From assembly GCF_015644585.1 (NCBI RefSeq), contig NZ_JADOBI010000001.1:372001-436000 (forward strand): DNA of 64,000 nt. Direction: 5' to 3'. The DNA comes from Rahnella laticis (GTDB lineage Bacteria; Pseudomonadota; Gammaproteobacteria; Enterobacterales; Enterobacteriaceae). Within the stretch, counting starts at the first letter, position 1. Every line of letters starts with the position of its first letter. Shown here piece by piece: positions 33,456 through 42,349 of this stretch. The translations under genes were made by a program, and so were the position numbers. The notes beneath the pieces were generated by a model, which made no database searches, had not been told where the DNA came from, and saw only the letters and a list, made by a program, of their open reading frames with translations.

Positions 33456-33542
33456 CCCCTTAAAAACTTTCTTCCCTTGTTGATCAGCGGCATAAAAGAT
33501 TTGTCGCTTAACTGACTTTCCTACCTGTGCTGCACGTGATTA

Positions 33543-33562
33543 TACTGTATATATAAACAGTA
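33543..33562 (+). promoter_or_regulatory. LexA (SOS) box
   Basis: TACTGTATATATAAACAGTA has the complete CTGT-N8-ACAG core of the LexA consensus and palindromic flanks. It lies 15 bases before the next start, so the two following genes should be repressed by LexA and induced by DNA damage. Confidence 0.88.
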
Positions 33563-33577
33563 TTTTATAAGGTGGCT

Positions 33578-33817
33578 ATGGCTAAGTATTACGACATAAA
33601 AGGCGCTTTCGTCAGGAGTGTCACATTAGACCCTAAGCGTGGGAAGGTTGTGACCACAGCCAGGTTCGTTCAGGAGCTAGCAAAGGTTAATCACTTCTGG
33701 TCACTACAGGAGGCTAACGATTGGATAGCGAAGCATCAGTCGTTCTTTCGTGATTACACAGACTGTCACGGTGAAGAGAAGAGCTATTTTCTGGTGAACA
33801 TGGGCTATGTGAGGTAG
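33578..33817 (+). CDS. SOS-regulated phage protein of unknown function, 79 aa
   Basis: A basic 79-residue protein (MAKYYDIKGAFVRSVTLDPK) directly behind a strong LexA box. It has alternating strands and helices and no catalytic or metal motif. Similar short proteins near the ends of lambdoid prophages are known to me only as hypothetical. It ends 9 bases before a UmuD'-like gene, so both form one SOS operon. A GTG at 33572 is a less likely start because it overlaps the ribosome site. Confidence 0.75.
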   Translation: MAKYYDIKGAFVRSVTLDPKRGKVVTTARFVQELAKVNHFWSLQEANDWIAKHQSFFRDYTDCHGEEKSYFLVNMGYVR

Positions 33818-33826
33818 GAGGAATCT

Positions 33827-34207
33827 ATGGGATTTCCATCACCAGCAACTGACTACGTCGAGGCAGGGATTGACCTCAATAAAATATGCCGGTTCGGAGG
33901 AGCATCATCCAGGCTGCATGTTGTCGATCGCTATCTCGGGGAGGGCATCAATTCTGGGGCGATGCTGATTATCGATACGTCCATTAAACCTGTAGACGGT
34001 AACCGACTGCTGGCGAGGGTTGATGGAGAGGTTGAGCTTTGGCGTTTGATAACCATCCTCCGGCGCGGCCTTGAATCGACCATAGACAAGAGATTCATCT
34101 CATTTGGTGACGAGGTGGTCGATGACTCAATTGAGGTTCTGGGTGTGGTGACACATGTGATATTGGATATGCGGAATGAAGTGTTCGATGACACTGTGGT
34201 GTTCTGA
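33827..34207 (+). CDS. UmuD'-like protein without catalytic residues (HumD-like)
   Basis: A 126-residue protein. MGFPSPATDYVEAGIDLNKI matches host UmuD from the Gly after its self-cleavage site (GFPSPAADYVE), so it starts as the processed form UmuD', as P1 HumD does. The Ser of the GDSM motif and the Lys of the VKKL motif are absent (NSGAML and ELWRL at those places), so it cannot cut itself or LexA. It may bind UmuC or act as a decoy. AGGAGGAA precedes the ATG. It is co-transcribed with the upstream SOS gene. Confidence 0.82.
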   Translation: MGFPSPATDYVEAGIDLNKICRFGGASSRLHVVDRYLGEGINSGAMLIIDTSIKPVDGNRLLARVDGEVELWRLITILRRGLESTIDKRFISFGDEVVDDSIEVLGVVTHVILDMRNEVFDDTVVF

Positions 34208-34714
34208 AAAGTGGATGCGCATCCGTTCAAGGTTTTCAGTTCTGCGGTGCTATGTACGCCGCCAAGAGACATTACTCTTAGTGCATGTAGGCGGATAGTG
34301 GCATGCGCAAAATTTGGAAAGAGTATCTCAGAAAACTTTAAATCGAAGAGGCAGTGAAAATGAGCATGAGTACAGAATTGCGTACATGTCTCAATGGGCT
34401 TTCAGTTGTGCGGTAGCAAAATCAAGGCTTTAAGGACTAATGTGCGTAATCATGAAAGTAGAAGGTTTTTTGCGGCTTGTCTGACATTACGAAGATAACC
34501 TTATCAGTGCGGAAATAGGGGCGAAACGGTGACTAGGATACCATCCGGCGCAGTGAAGTCATGTCAAAATCCGTGACGCTGCGGGATAACGTCCAAAACG
34601 TCGCAAAATTCAGCATCAATCTGCCAAAACCCTGACGAAAGCAGGGTGAACACCTCTGGTAACTCAGCTAGACTTAACGCCTTCTTTGAATTTTCGCCTT
34701 ACGGCAGGCTAAAC
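34208..34714. other. right prophage end and host junction region (attR not resolved)
   Basis: No convincing protein gene is seen. A 12-base palindrome GGATGCGCATCC (34213-34224) and a short hairpin CCCTG/CAGGG (about 34631-34647) are present. An 18-codon frame at about 34361 has a ribosome-site-like GAGG but is too short to call. Gene order puts attR here, because phage tail and SOS genes end at 34207 and the host yeeA begins at 34715. The core repeat needs attL, which is outside the window. Confidence 0.5.
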
Positions 34715-35812
34715 GTGCGTCTCGACAAGAAAATTTCTCCGCTGGATAACGTCATTTACCGTAACTACCGTATTACCCATGCGCTGCGCATCGCGGTGGC
34801 GTTTATTCTGACATTCCTGATTGTCCGTCTGACTGAAATCCCCGAAGGCACCTGGCCGCTGATTACGCTGGTGGTGGTCATGGGGCCGATTTCGTTCTGG
34901 GGAAATGTGGTTCAGCGCGTGCTGGAGCGCATTACCGGTACGGTGCTCGGCTCGGTTTCCGGCCTGATCGCGCTGTGGCTCGAGCTGTATTCGCTGCCGG
35001 TGATGCTGGTCTGGTGCGGCGTTGTCATGTTTGTCAGCGGATATCTGACGCTCGGCAAACGGCCCTACATGGCGCTGCTAATTGGCATCACGCTGGCGGT
35101 GGTGTGCGGCGCAGGGCCGGGCGACATGGAGATGGCGCTGTGGCGTTCCGGGGATGTGATTTTCGGTTCCCTGCTGGCGCTGCTGTTTGCCAGCATTTAT
35201 CCGCAGCGCGCGTTTATTCACTGGCGCATGCAAATGGCCGATTACCTGATGTCGCTGAACAAACTCTACAGCGCGTGGCTGTCGCCGAACATGCTGGAAC
35301 GTCCGCATCTGCACGGAAAAATGAAAAGTACCATGAGCCAGATGGTGAAAATGCGTTCGCTGTTTGCGCCGGCCAGCAAAGAATCGCATGTGCCACGTGA
35401 GGCGTTTGACGCCATCCAGACGCTCAGCCGCAACCTGTTGTGTACGCTGGAACTGCTGGCCGATGCGTACTGGAGTTCGCGCGAAAGCCATTATCTGATG
35501 CTCAATGCCCGCACGCTGCGCAGCGCGCAATTACTGATGCTCAGCACGCTGGAGAAACTCAGTCTGATGTTGCTCAACGGTACGCGGGGCGATGAAGTGG
35601 CAATCAGCCATGAGCTGAATGAATCTGCTGAAGAGCTGAAAGCGCTGCTTACCGAGATGAATGCCGCGAATCACCTGGAAGCGCAGGTCTACGGTTACGT
35701 CTGGCTGAGCACGCAGGTGGCGGAGCAGTTGCGCTCAATGGGCGACCTGATCACCATGGTGATGCAAAAAGAAGAAGCTCAAAATATCAGCGGTAAAACA
35801 ACGAAAGCATGA
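34715..35812 (+). CDS. yeeA: YeeA-like FUSC family inner membrane protein
   Basis: A 365-residue protein of the aromatic acid exporter (FUSC) family. It has an N-terminal block of about six membrane segments (roughly 20-160, with EGTWPLITLVVVMGPISFWGN) and a long cytoplasmic helical C terminus. Close similarity to E. coli YeeA extends to the first residues if the start is GTG 34715 (MRLDKKISPLD against MRADKSLSPFE). A longer frame opens at a GTG at 34646 but adds 23 residues of no evident homology. Transport substrate is unknown. It is followed by tmaR as in E. coli. Confidence 0.85.
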   Translation: MRLDKKISPLDNVIYRNYRITHALRIAVAFILTFLIVRLTEIPEGTWPLITLVVVMGPISFWGNVVQRVLERITGTVLGSVSGLIALWLELYSLPVMLVWCGVVMFVSGYLTLGKRPYMALLIGITLAVVCGAGPGDMEMALWRSGDVIFGSLLALLFASIYPQRAFIHWRMQMADYLMSLNKLYSAWLSPNMLERPHLHGKMKSTMSQMVKMRSLFAPASKESHVPREAFDAIQTLSRNLLCTLELLADAYWSSRESHYLMLNARTLRSAQLLMLSTLEKLSLMLLNGTRGDEVAISHELNESAEELKALLTEMNAANHLEAQVYGYVWLSTQVAEQLRSMGDLITMVMQKEEAQNISGKTTKA

Positions 35813-35878
35813 AGGGATTTTTGTCTGTGGCCTAAAACGGGTAAGATGGGGCCATTGGACGATTATCTGAGCGTACTG

Positions 35879-35922
35879 CCCGATTTTTGCTACGCTAGCT
35901 ATTCCTGTAGCGTCAAATCGGG
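35879..35922 (+). promoter_or_regulatory. long inverted repeat in the tmaR leader
   Basis: CCCGATTT (35879-35886) pairs with AAATCGGG (35915-35922), and ACGCTA (35892-35897) pairs with TAGCGT (35908-35913) inside it, a two-part stem of 14 base pairs. There is no T run, so it is not a classical terminator. It may stabilise or control the tmaR message. Confidence 0.5.
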
Positions 35923-35972
35923 TTGCGGCAAATCAGTCACTGAATCTGTGTAACTTAATCGAAGGTGTTAAA

Positions 35973-36305
35973 ATGGACAATATCAATAAGCCGAGTTTCC
36001 AGGACGTTCTGGAGTTTGTGCGTGTTTTCCGTCGTAAAAACAAATTACAACGCGAAATCGCTGATAACGAAAAGAAAATCCGTGACAACCAGAAACGCGT
36101 TCTGCTGCTCGACAACCTGAGTGATTACATCAAACCAGGCATGAGCATCGAAGAAATTCAGGCGATCATTGCTAACATGCGCGGCGACTATGAAGATCGC
36201 GTTGATGACTACATCATCCGCAATGCTGACCTGTCGAAAGAACGTCGTGAAATGTCCAAAAAGCTGAAAGCACTGGGCGAAATCAAAGCCAACGAAACCA
36301 AATAA
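35973..36305 (+). CDS. tmaR: TmaR (YeeX), PTS-related polar localisation protein
   Basis: A 110-residue, highly charged, almost entirely coiled-coil protein ([21 protein letters not shown]), matching YeeX/TmaR over its full length. In E. coli TmaR gathers PTS Enzyme I at the cell poles and controls its activity. A perfect terminator follows, and the pairing with yeeA is the enterobacterial arrangement. Confidence 0.95.
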   Translation: MDNINKPSFQDVLEFVRVFRRKNKLQREIADNEKKIRDNQKRVLLLDNLSDYIKPGMSIEEIQAIIANMRGDYEDRVDDYIIRNADLSKERREMSKKLKALGEIKANETK

Positions 36306-36325
36306 TTTCGTTGCCGCTTAAAGAG

Positions 36326-36355
36326 AAAAACCGGGTTTATGCCCGGTTTTTTTTT
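36326..36355 (+). terminator. terminator of tmaR
   Basis: CCGGG-TTTATG-CCCGG (36331-36346) is flanked by A and T runs, nine T following. The A run lets it work for the converging dehydrogenase gene as well. Confidence 0.9.
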
Positions 36356-36369
36356 GCCTGAAATCCGGA

Positions 36370-37329
36370 TTAGCTCAGCGTCCGCACCGGGTTTCCGGCG
36401 AGAAATGCCTGAATGTCTTCGACGGCTTCACGGAAATATGCCTGATAGTTGCCGTCGGAAACGTAGCCCAGATGTGGCGTCGCCAGCACGTTTGGCAGCG
36501 TTCTGAACGGATCGGCGGGCGGCAGCGGTTCTGTTTCGAAAACGTCCAGCCCGGCACCGGCAATTTGCCCGGTTTGCAGGGCGTGCAGCAGGGCAGGCTG
36601 ATCGACAATCGCGGCGCGCGAGGTATTGATCAGCAGTGCATCAGGTTTCATCAGCGCCAGTTCCGGGGCGCCGAGCAGCCCGCGCGTACGCTCACTCAGC
36701 ACCAGATGTACTGACACCACATCGCTGGTTTTCAGCAAGGCTTCTTTCGATGCCGCCAGTTCGACGCCATGCTCAGCGGCGCGTTCGGCGGTCAGGTTCT
36801 GGCTCCAGGCGCTGACGTCCATCCCGAATGCCTGCGCAATCAGCGCCACTTTCTGCCCTATTTTACCCAATCCCAGCAGGCCGAGACGTTTGCCGCTCAG
36901 CCCGGTGCCGACCGTGCTTTGCCACGGCCCGTTGTGGCGCAGCGCGTTATTTTCCGTCACCAGATGCCGTGCCAGCCCGAGGATCAGCGCCCAGGTCAGC
37001 TCGACCGGCGCCGTCGAACCGCTGCCCGTGCCGCAAACCGTCACACCATTTTCACGGGCGGCGGCCAGATCGACCGACGCGTTGCGCATTCCCGAGGTGA
37101 TCAACAGTCTGAGCTTTGGCAGACGGGCAAACAGCGCTGCGCTGAACGGCGTGCGTTCGCGCATGATCACCACAATCTCTGCGTCCTGTAACTGCGCGAC
37201 CAGCTGGTCTTCATCACTGATATGCTCCGTCAGCGCGCGGCACTCTACCTGCGGCGCGAGCGCCTGCCAGCCGGCCAGAGACAGTGCGACGTTTTGATAA
37301 TCATCCAGGATCAGGCATTGCATGGGCAT
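36370..37329 (-). CDS. D-2-hydroxyacid dehydrogenase family protein
   Basis: A 319-residue NAD(P)-dependent oxidoreductase. The Rossmann motif GLLGLGKIGQKVA is at about 152-164. The catalytic set is visible as Arg (INTSRAAIVD), Glu (GLDVFETEPLP) and His (ATPHLGYVS). It interconverts a 2-oxo acid and its D-2-hydroxy acid; the substrate cannot be read from sequence. The start at 37329 has GAGGA 7 bases upstream. It is a single gene between tmaR and the gan locus. Confidence 0.88.
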   Translation of the reverse strand: MPMQCLILDDYQNVALSLAGWQALAPQVECRALTEHISDEDQLVAQLQDAEIVVIMRERTPFSAALFARLPKLRLLITSGMRNASVDLAAARENGVTVCGTGSGSTAPVELTWALILGLARHLVTENNALRHNGPWQSTVGTGLSGKRLGLLGLGKIGQKVALIAQAFGMDVSAWSQNLTAERAAEHGVELAASKEALLKTSDVVSVHLVLSERTRGLLGAPELALMKPDALLINTSRAAIVDQPALLHALQTGQIAGAGLDVFETEPLPPADPFRTLPNVLATPHLGYVSDGNYQAYFREAVEDIQAFLAGNPVRTLS

Positions 37330-37469
37330 GGAACTTCCTCATCTGTAAAAAAGAGATAAAGAGGTATAGCACTGAATTTACGCGGAGGTGAAGCAGGGCG
37401 GCCGGTTCTTTTGCAACAGAGTCTTAGCAGGAATACCCGCCCGGCGAAGGGCGGTTATTAATAATGGCA

Positions 37470-38573
37470 TTAATGCAGATGTGAAAGGCTGGCGGCACTG
37501 ATGCGCAGGCCGTCTTCATTGAACACCATACAGCGCTGGGCGTCGAACCAGGTTGTCAGGCTCTGATACGGATTAAAGGCCATATCGCCCGGCAGCAGCA
37601 TTTTAAACCCGTCGATGCCGTAACACTGGCCGAACAGATAGGTGCTGTTGCCCAGACGCTCAACCACCTCGCAGTTAAATTCCAGCTGATTTTCGGTTTC
37701 ATGGGAAAGCAGATGTTCCGGGCGAATGCCCAGCGTCACTTTGTCACCCGCTGCCAGCTCGCGGGTACTCAGCGCCAGCGTCAGGGTTTTCTCCGGCGTC
37801 AGGCGCACTTCAAGCCGGTCGGGCTGCCAGCTCAGCACTTCGGCAGGCAGGAAATTCATTTTCGGCGACCCGATAAAACCGGCCACAAACTGATTCACCG
37901 GGTTGTAATACAAATCCATCGGCGCGCCCATTTGCTCGACTTTGCCGTAGTTCATCACCACGATTTTATCGGCCAGCGTCATGGCTTCGGTCTGATCATG
38001 CGTCACGTAAACCATGGTGGTTTTCAGTTCCTGATGCAGCTTGGAAATGTGCAGACGCATATCCACGCGCAGCTCGGCATCCAGATTGGAAAGCGGCTCA
38101 TCGAACATAAAGACCTGCGGATTACGCACAATTGCGCGGCCAATGGCGGTGCGCTGGCGCTGGCCGCCGGAAAGCTGCTTCGGCTTTCTGTCCAGCAGAT
38201 GGGAAAGCTGCAACGTTTTGGCGACCATTTCTACCTGATGGCGAATTTCGTCTTTGGGTACGCCGTTCACTTTCAGGCCGTAACCCATGTTCTCGGCAAT
38301 CGTCATATGCGGATAGAGCGCGTAAGACTGAAACACCATCGCCACGCCGCGGCGCGAAGGGTCAACGTCATTCACCCGCTGCTCACCGATATACACATCA
38401 CCTTCCGTTATATCTTCCAGCCCGGCAATCATGCGCAGCAATGTGGATTTTCCGCAGCCGGATGGCCCGACGAACACCGTAAATTCGCCGTCTTCTATAT
38501 CAATATTGATGCCATGCAGCGTCACCGTTTTATCGAAACGCTTAACCACATTTTTAAGCCTGATGCTGGACAT
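37470..38573 (-). CDS. ganK: GanK, ATPase of the oligogalactoside ABC importer
   Basis: A 367-residue MalK/MsmX-type ATPase. Walker A GPSGCGKST is at 36-44, then Q-loop (VFQSYALYPHMT), signature LSGGQRQR and Walker B VFMFDEPLSNLD. A C-terminal regulatory OB-like domain (about 240-367) includes LGIRPEHL. It powers GanF-GanG. It is read away from ganE, so the importer parts are divergent. The start at 38573 has GAGG 6 bases upstream; the frame upstream is not conserved. Confidence 0.88.
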   Translation of the reverse strand: MSSIRLKNVVKRFDKTVTLHGINIDIEDGEFTVFVGPSGCGKSTLLRMIAGLEDITEGDVYIGEQRVNDVDPSRRGVAMVFQSYALYPHMTIAENMGYGLKVNGVPKDEIRHQVEMVAKTLQLSHLLDRKPKQLSGGQRQRTAIGRAIVRNPQVFMFDEPLSNLDAELRVDMRLHISKLHQELKTTMVYVTHDQTEAMTLADKIVVMNYGKVEQMGAPMDLYYNPVNQFVAGFIGSPKMNFLPAEVLSWQPDRLEVRLTPEKTLTLALSTRELAAGDKVTLGIRPEHLLSHETENQLEFNCEVVERLGNSTYLFGQCYGIDGFKMLLPGDMAFNPYQSLTTWFDAQRCMVFNEDGLRISAASLSHLH

Positions 38574-38849
38574 GTTTGACCTCGTAATAAATTCATACCG
38601 CTGATATTTCGGACTATAACCACCTTGTGTAAACGTTTGCACGAGCGGGTTCGAATTTTGCAGTTGCGATCACACAATACACATCTTTTGGTAGTGATTT
38701 ACGGGTTATAAGTCTAACGTGTAACACGATATTTATGACGACATTAATCACTTTGTATTCAGCATTTAAAGGGTTTGTATCGCTGAGTGTTGATTGGGTG
38801 TCGTTGTTATACACACAAAAATGTTATACCTTCACATCCAGGAGCAACA
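38574..38849. promoter_or_regulatory. divergent ganK/ganE control region
   Basis: A LacI-family-like operator TGTAAACGTTTGCA (38638-38651, central CG) lies 65 bases from ganK. A direct repeat GTTATAC (38806-38812 and 38823-38829) lies just before ganE, and the inverse GTATAAC occurs before ganL (47771-47777). These are candidate GanR sites. A CRP-like half site TCACA lies near 38668. Exact promoters are uncertain. Confidence 0.45.
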
Positions 38850-40076
38850 ATGAAAATTACACACCTTACTGCCTTGGTACTGATGTCATTAAGTCTGAGC
38901 AGCCAGGCCGTGCGGGCAGCCGAAGGGCAGCTACTTGTCTGGGAAGATATTAAGAAATCCTCGGGTATTTCCGATGCCGTAAAAGACTTTGAAAAAGAGA
39001 ACAACGTCAAAGTTGTGGTGCAGGAAACGCCGTATGCACAACAGACTGAAAAACTGCGTCTCGACGGCCCGGCGGGTATCGGCCCCGACGTGGTGGTGAT
39101 CCCGAACGACCAGCTCGGCACCGCCGTGGTACAGGGGTTGCTGGCACCGCTGACGCTCGACAAAGGGTTCACCGACAGCTTTACGCCATCGGCTATTCAC
39201 GCGTTTCAGCTCAAGGGCCACACCTACGGCGTGCCGAAAGCCGTCGAAACGCTGGTGCTGATATACAACAAAGATTTGCTGCCCGAAGCCCCGGCGACGC
39301 TCGACGAGTATTACACCTTCTCGAAAGCGGAAAGGGCGAAGGGCAAATACGGCCTGCTCGCCAAATTTGACGAAGTCTATTACGCCTACGGCGCGATGGC
39401 CTCCATGGGCGGCTACATCTTCGGTAAAGACGCCAAAGGGGAGATCAACGTCGACGATATCGGCCTGAACAAACCGGGCAGCATTGAAGCCGTCACGTAC
39501 CTGAAAAAATTCTATGCCGACGGTTTATTCCCGGCGGGCATCACCGGCGACAACGGCCTGAACGCCATAGACTCGCTGTTTACTGAGAAGAAAGCCGCCG
39601 CCGTCATCACCGGCCCGTGGGCGTTCCAGCCTTATGAAGCTGCCGGCATCAACTACGGCGTGAAAGCGCTGCCGCTGCTGCCGAACGGCAAACCGATGAG
39701 CTCATTCCTGGGCGTTAAAGGTTATGCGGTATCGACCTACAGCAAACAAAAACCGCTGGCCGAGAAATTCATCACCTTCATCAACCAGCCGAAATACGCC
39801 AAGGTGCGCTACGAAGTGACCAAGGAGATCCCGGCACTGACGGCGCTGGTGAATGACCCGATGATCAAAAATGACGAGAAAGCCAATGCGGTAGCCGAGC
39901 AGTCAACGCGCGCCACTGCGATGCCCGGCGTTCCTGAAATGCAGGAAGTCTGGGGCCCGGCCAACAACGGGATCCAGCTGGGCGTAACCGGCAAACAGCC
40001 GGTGGACGCGGCGCTCAATGACGCCGTGAAAAATATCCAGATGCAGATTGAAGCCGCGAAAGCCAGCAACGAGTGA
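38850..40076 (+). CDS. ganE: GanE, periplasmic oligogalactoside-binding protein
   Basis: A 408-residue MalE-type solute-binding protein with a signal peptide (MKITHLTALVLMSLSLSSQA, cut near residue 23) and a Gly- and Lys-rich mature part (LLVWEDIKKSSGISDAVKDF, then GIGPDVVVIPNDQLGTAV). It binds galactooligosaccharides in the periplasm and delivers them to GanFG. AGGAG lies 6 bases before the ATG. It is the first gene of the plus-strand gan operon. Confidence 0.9.
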   Translation: MKITHLTALVLMSLSLSSQAVRAAEGQLLVWEDIKKSSGISDAVKDFEKENNVKVVVQETPYAQQTEKLRLDGPAGIGPDVVVIPNDQLGTAVVQGLLAPLTLDKGFTDSFTPSAIHAFQLKGHTYGVPKAVETLVLIYNKDLLPEAPATLDEYYTFSKAERAKGKYGLLAKFDEVYYAYGAMASMGGYIFGKDAKGEINVDDIGLNKPGSIEAVTYLKKFYADGLFPAGITGDNGLNAIDSLFTEKKAAAVITGPWAFQPYEAAGINYGVKALPLLPNGKPMSSFLGVKGYAVSTYSKQKPLAEKFITFINQPKYAKVRYEVTKEIPALTALVNDPMIKNDEKANAVAEQSTRATAMPGVPEMQEVWGPANNGIQLGVTGKQPVDAALNDAVKNIQMQIEAAKASNE

Positions 40077-40129
40077 TCTGCGGGTAACGGCATCGGCAAC
40101 CGTATCTGAAACGGCCGTACGTCTGAAAA

Positions 40130-40151
40130 GAGGGAGTGATTTCACTCCCTC
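40130..40151 (+). promoter_or_regulatory. strong hairpin between ganE and ganF
   Basis: GAGGGAGTGA pairs perfectly with TCACTCCCTC around two T. There is no T tract, so it is not an intrinsic terminator. The position after the binding-protein gene fits a message-stabilising hairpin that raises GanE above the membrane proteins, as for malE-malF. Confidence 0.7.
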
Positions 40152-40171
40152 ACAGTGAAAGGAATATCTTT

Positions 40172-41479
40172 GTGTCTATGCGTCTTCATGAGGAAAACCA
40201 GGAGCCACTGTCTGCCCGCCATCACGCGCCGGTGGCACTGGCTCTGGCATTCATTCCCGGTTTCGGTCAGTTCTATAACCGGCAATGGGCCAAGGGAATT
40301 CTGTTTTTTATCATTCTGTTTTGTTTCGTTGGCGTTTTTTATGATTTCCTGCAACAGGGCATGTGGGGGCTTTATACGCTGGGGGAAGAAGTCCCTCGCG
40401 ATAACTCGATATTCCTGCTGGCGAAAGGAATTATCAGCGTATTAATCGGCGCGTTCGGCGCAGGCTTTTATTACTGGAGCCTGCGTGATGCGTGGATTAA
40501 CGGAAAACGCCGCGATGCGGGCATGGAATTACCCGGCGTCAGAAAGCAATATCATTTGCTGCTGCGCGAAGGTTTTCCGTATTTAATGATTACGCCCGGT
40601 TTTATTCTGCTGGTCTTTGTGGTGGTGTTCCCGATTATCTTCGGCTTCTCCATTGCCTTTACCAATTACAATTTATATCACACGCCGCCGGCTAAATTAG
40701 TTGATTGGGTGGGATTCAAAAACTTTATTAATATCTTCACGCTCAATATCTGGCGTTCGACGTTACTCGACGTTTTACAGTGGACCGTCGTCTGGACCGT
40801 ACTGGCGACCACGCTGCAATGCACTGTTGGCGTAATGCTGGCGATTCTGGTGAACCAGAAAGATCTGCGCTTCAAGGCGCTTATCCGCACCGTGCTTATC
40901 CTGCCGTGGGCGGTGCCGGGCTTCGTCACCATTCTGGTCTTCGCCGGGATGTTTAACGACTCGTTTGGCGTGATTAACAACGGGATACTGGCGGCGTTAG
41001 GCATTGAACCTAAAGCGTGGATGACCGATCCGTTCTGGACCAAAACGGCTCTGATCATGATGCAGACCTGGCTCGGTTTCCCGTTTGTCTTTGCGATGAC
41101 CACCGGCGTATTACAGGCGATCCCTAACGACCTGTACGAAGCCGCCACGATGGACGGAGCCAGCACCTGGAAGAAATTAAAAACCATTACGCTGCCGCTG
41201 GTGTTGTATTCCATTGCGCCAATTATTATCACGCAATACACCTTCAACTTTAATAACTTCAATATTATCTATCTGTTTAATAACGGCGGCCCGGCCGTGG
41301 CGGGATCGAATGCAGGCGGAACGGATATTCTGGTGTCGTGGATTTATAAACTCACCATGTCTTCCTCGCAATATGCGATTGCCGCGACCATTACGATTTT
41401 GCTGTCGATATTTGTTGTCGGTATTGCGCTGTGGCAATTCCGTTCAACCAATTCATTTAAACAAGATGATATGGCGTAA
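40172..41479 (+). CDS. ganF: GanF, permease of the oligogalactoside importer
   Basis: A 435-residue MalF-like inner membrane protein with eight predicted membrane segments. The binding-protein-dependent permease signature is near residue 327 (EAATMDGASTWKKLKTITLPL), the contact site for GanK. The start GTG 40172 has AAGGA 8 bases upstream; an ATG at 40178 is the alternative. The N-terminal segments (about 25-110) precede a core of six. Confidence 0.9.
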   Translation: MSMRLHEENQEPLSARHHAPVALALAFIPGFGQFYNRQWAKGILFFIILFCFVGVFYDFLQQGMWGLYTLGEEVPRDNSIFLLAKGIISVLIGAFGAGFYYWSLRDAWINGKRRDAGMELPGVRKQYHLLLREGFPYLMITPGFILLVFVVVFPIIFGFSIAFTNYNLYHTPPAKLVDWVGFKNFINIFTLNIWRSTLLDVLQWTVVWTVLATTLQCTVGVMLAILVNQKDLRFKALIRTVLILPWAVPGFVTILVFAGMFNDSFGVINNGILAALGIEPKAWMTDPFWTKTALIMMQTWLGFPFVFAMTTGVLQAIPNDLYEAATMDGASTWKKLKTITLPLVLYSIAPIIITQYTFNFNNFNIIYLFNNGGPAVAGSNAGGTDILVSWIYKLTMSSSQYAIAATITILLSIFVVGIALWQFRSTNSFKQDDMA

Positions 41480-41493
41480 GCAGGAGCAAACTG

Positions 41494-42345
41494 ATGAATA
41501 AGAACAGCAGTATTAAAAGAAACCGGTTTATCCGCCTGTCGCTGAGTTATTTCCTGTTACTGATTGTGGCGGTCATTATTATTTATCCGCTGATCTGGAC
41601 CGTCGGCGCGTCGCTGAATGCAGGGAACAGCCTGCTCAGTACGTCGATTATTCCGGAGAACCTCTCCTTCCAGCATTACAAAGATCTGTTCAACGGGCAG
41701 GTGAATTACATGGCGTGGTACTGGAACTCGATGAAAATCAGTTTCCTGACCATGGTGCTGACGCTGATTTGCGTCAGCTTCACCGCCTATTCCTTCTCAC
41801 GCTTTCGTTTTAAAGGGCGCAAAGACGGGCTGATGCTGTTTCTGTTATTGCAGATGATCCCGCAGTTTTCGGCGCTGATCGCCATTTTCGTACTGGCGCA
41901 GCTGCTCGGCCTGATCAACAGCCATCTGGCGCTGGTGCTGATTTACGTTGGCGGCATGATCCCGATGAACACCTATCTGATGAAAGGGTATCTGGACGCT
42001 ATTCCGAAAGATCTGGATGAATCGGCACGCATGGACGGCGCGGGGAATTTCCGCATTTTTATCGAAATCATCATGCCGCTGTCGAAGCCGATTCTGGCGG
42101 TGATTGCGCTGTTTTCCTTCACCGGGCCGCTGGGCGATTTCATCCTCTCCAGCACCATTTTGCGCACGCCGGATAAATACACGCTGCCGATTGGCCTCTA
42201 CAACCTGGTCGCACAGAAAATGGGCGCGAGCTACACCACGTACGCAGCGGGCGCGGTGCTGATTGCCGTGCCGGTGGCGATTTTCTATCTCGCCTTACAA
42301 AAATACTTCGTCTCCGGCCTGACCGCTGGCAGCACCAAAGGATAA
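41494..42345 (+). CDS. ganG: GanG, permease of the oligogalactoside importer
   Basis: A 283-residue MalG-like inner membrane protein with six membrane segments and the EAA loop (DLDESARMDGAGNFRIFIEIIMPLS, about 170-195) that docks to GanK. AGGAG precedes the ATG. It is 14 bases after ganF and 4 bases before ganA. Confidence 0.92.
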   Translation: MNKNSSIKRNRFIRLSLSYFLLLIVAVIIIYPLIWTVGASLNAGNSLLSTSIIPENLSFQHYKDLFNGQVNYMAWYWNSMKISFLTMVLTLICVSFTAYSFSRFRFKGRKDGLMLFLLLQMIPQFSALIAIFVLAQLLGLINSHLALVLIYVGGMIPMNTYLMKGYLDAIPKDLDESARMDGAGNFRIFIEIIMPLSKPILAVIALFSFTGPLGDFILSSTILRTPDKYTLPIGLYNLVAQKMGASYTTYAAGAVLIAVPVAIFYLALQKYFVSGLTAGSTKG

Positions 42346-42349
42346 TCAC

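Noticed and set aside
34361-34417. 18-codon frame near the phage end
   Set aside because: Too short and without overlap or conservation evidence, although GAGG lies upstream.
36472-37297. Long plus-strand frames over the hydroxyacid dehydrogenase
   Set aside because: They are antisense shadows of a gene with clear catalytic motifs.
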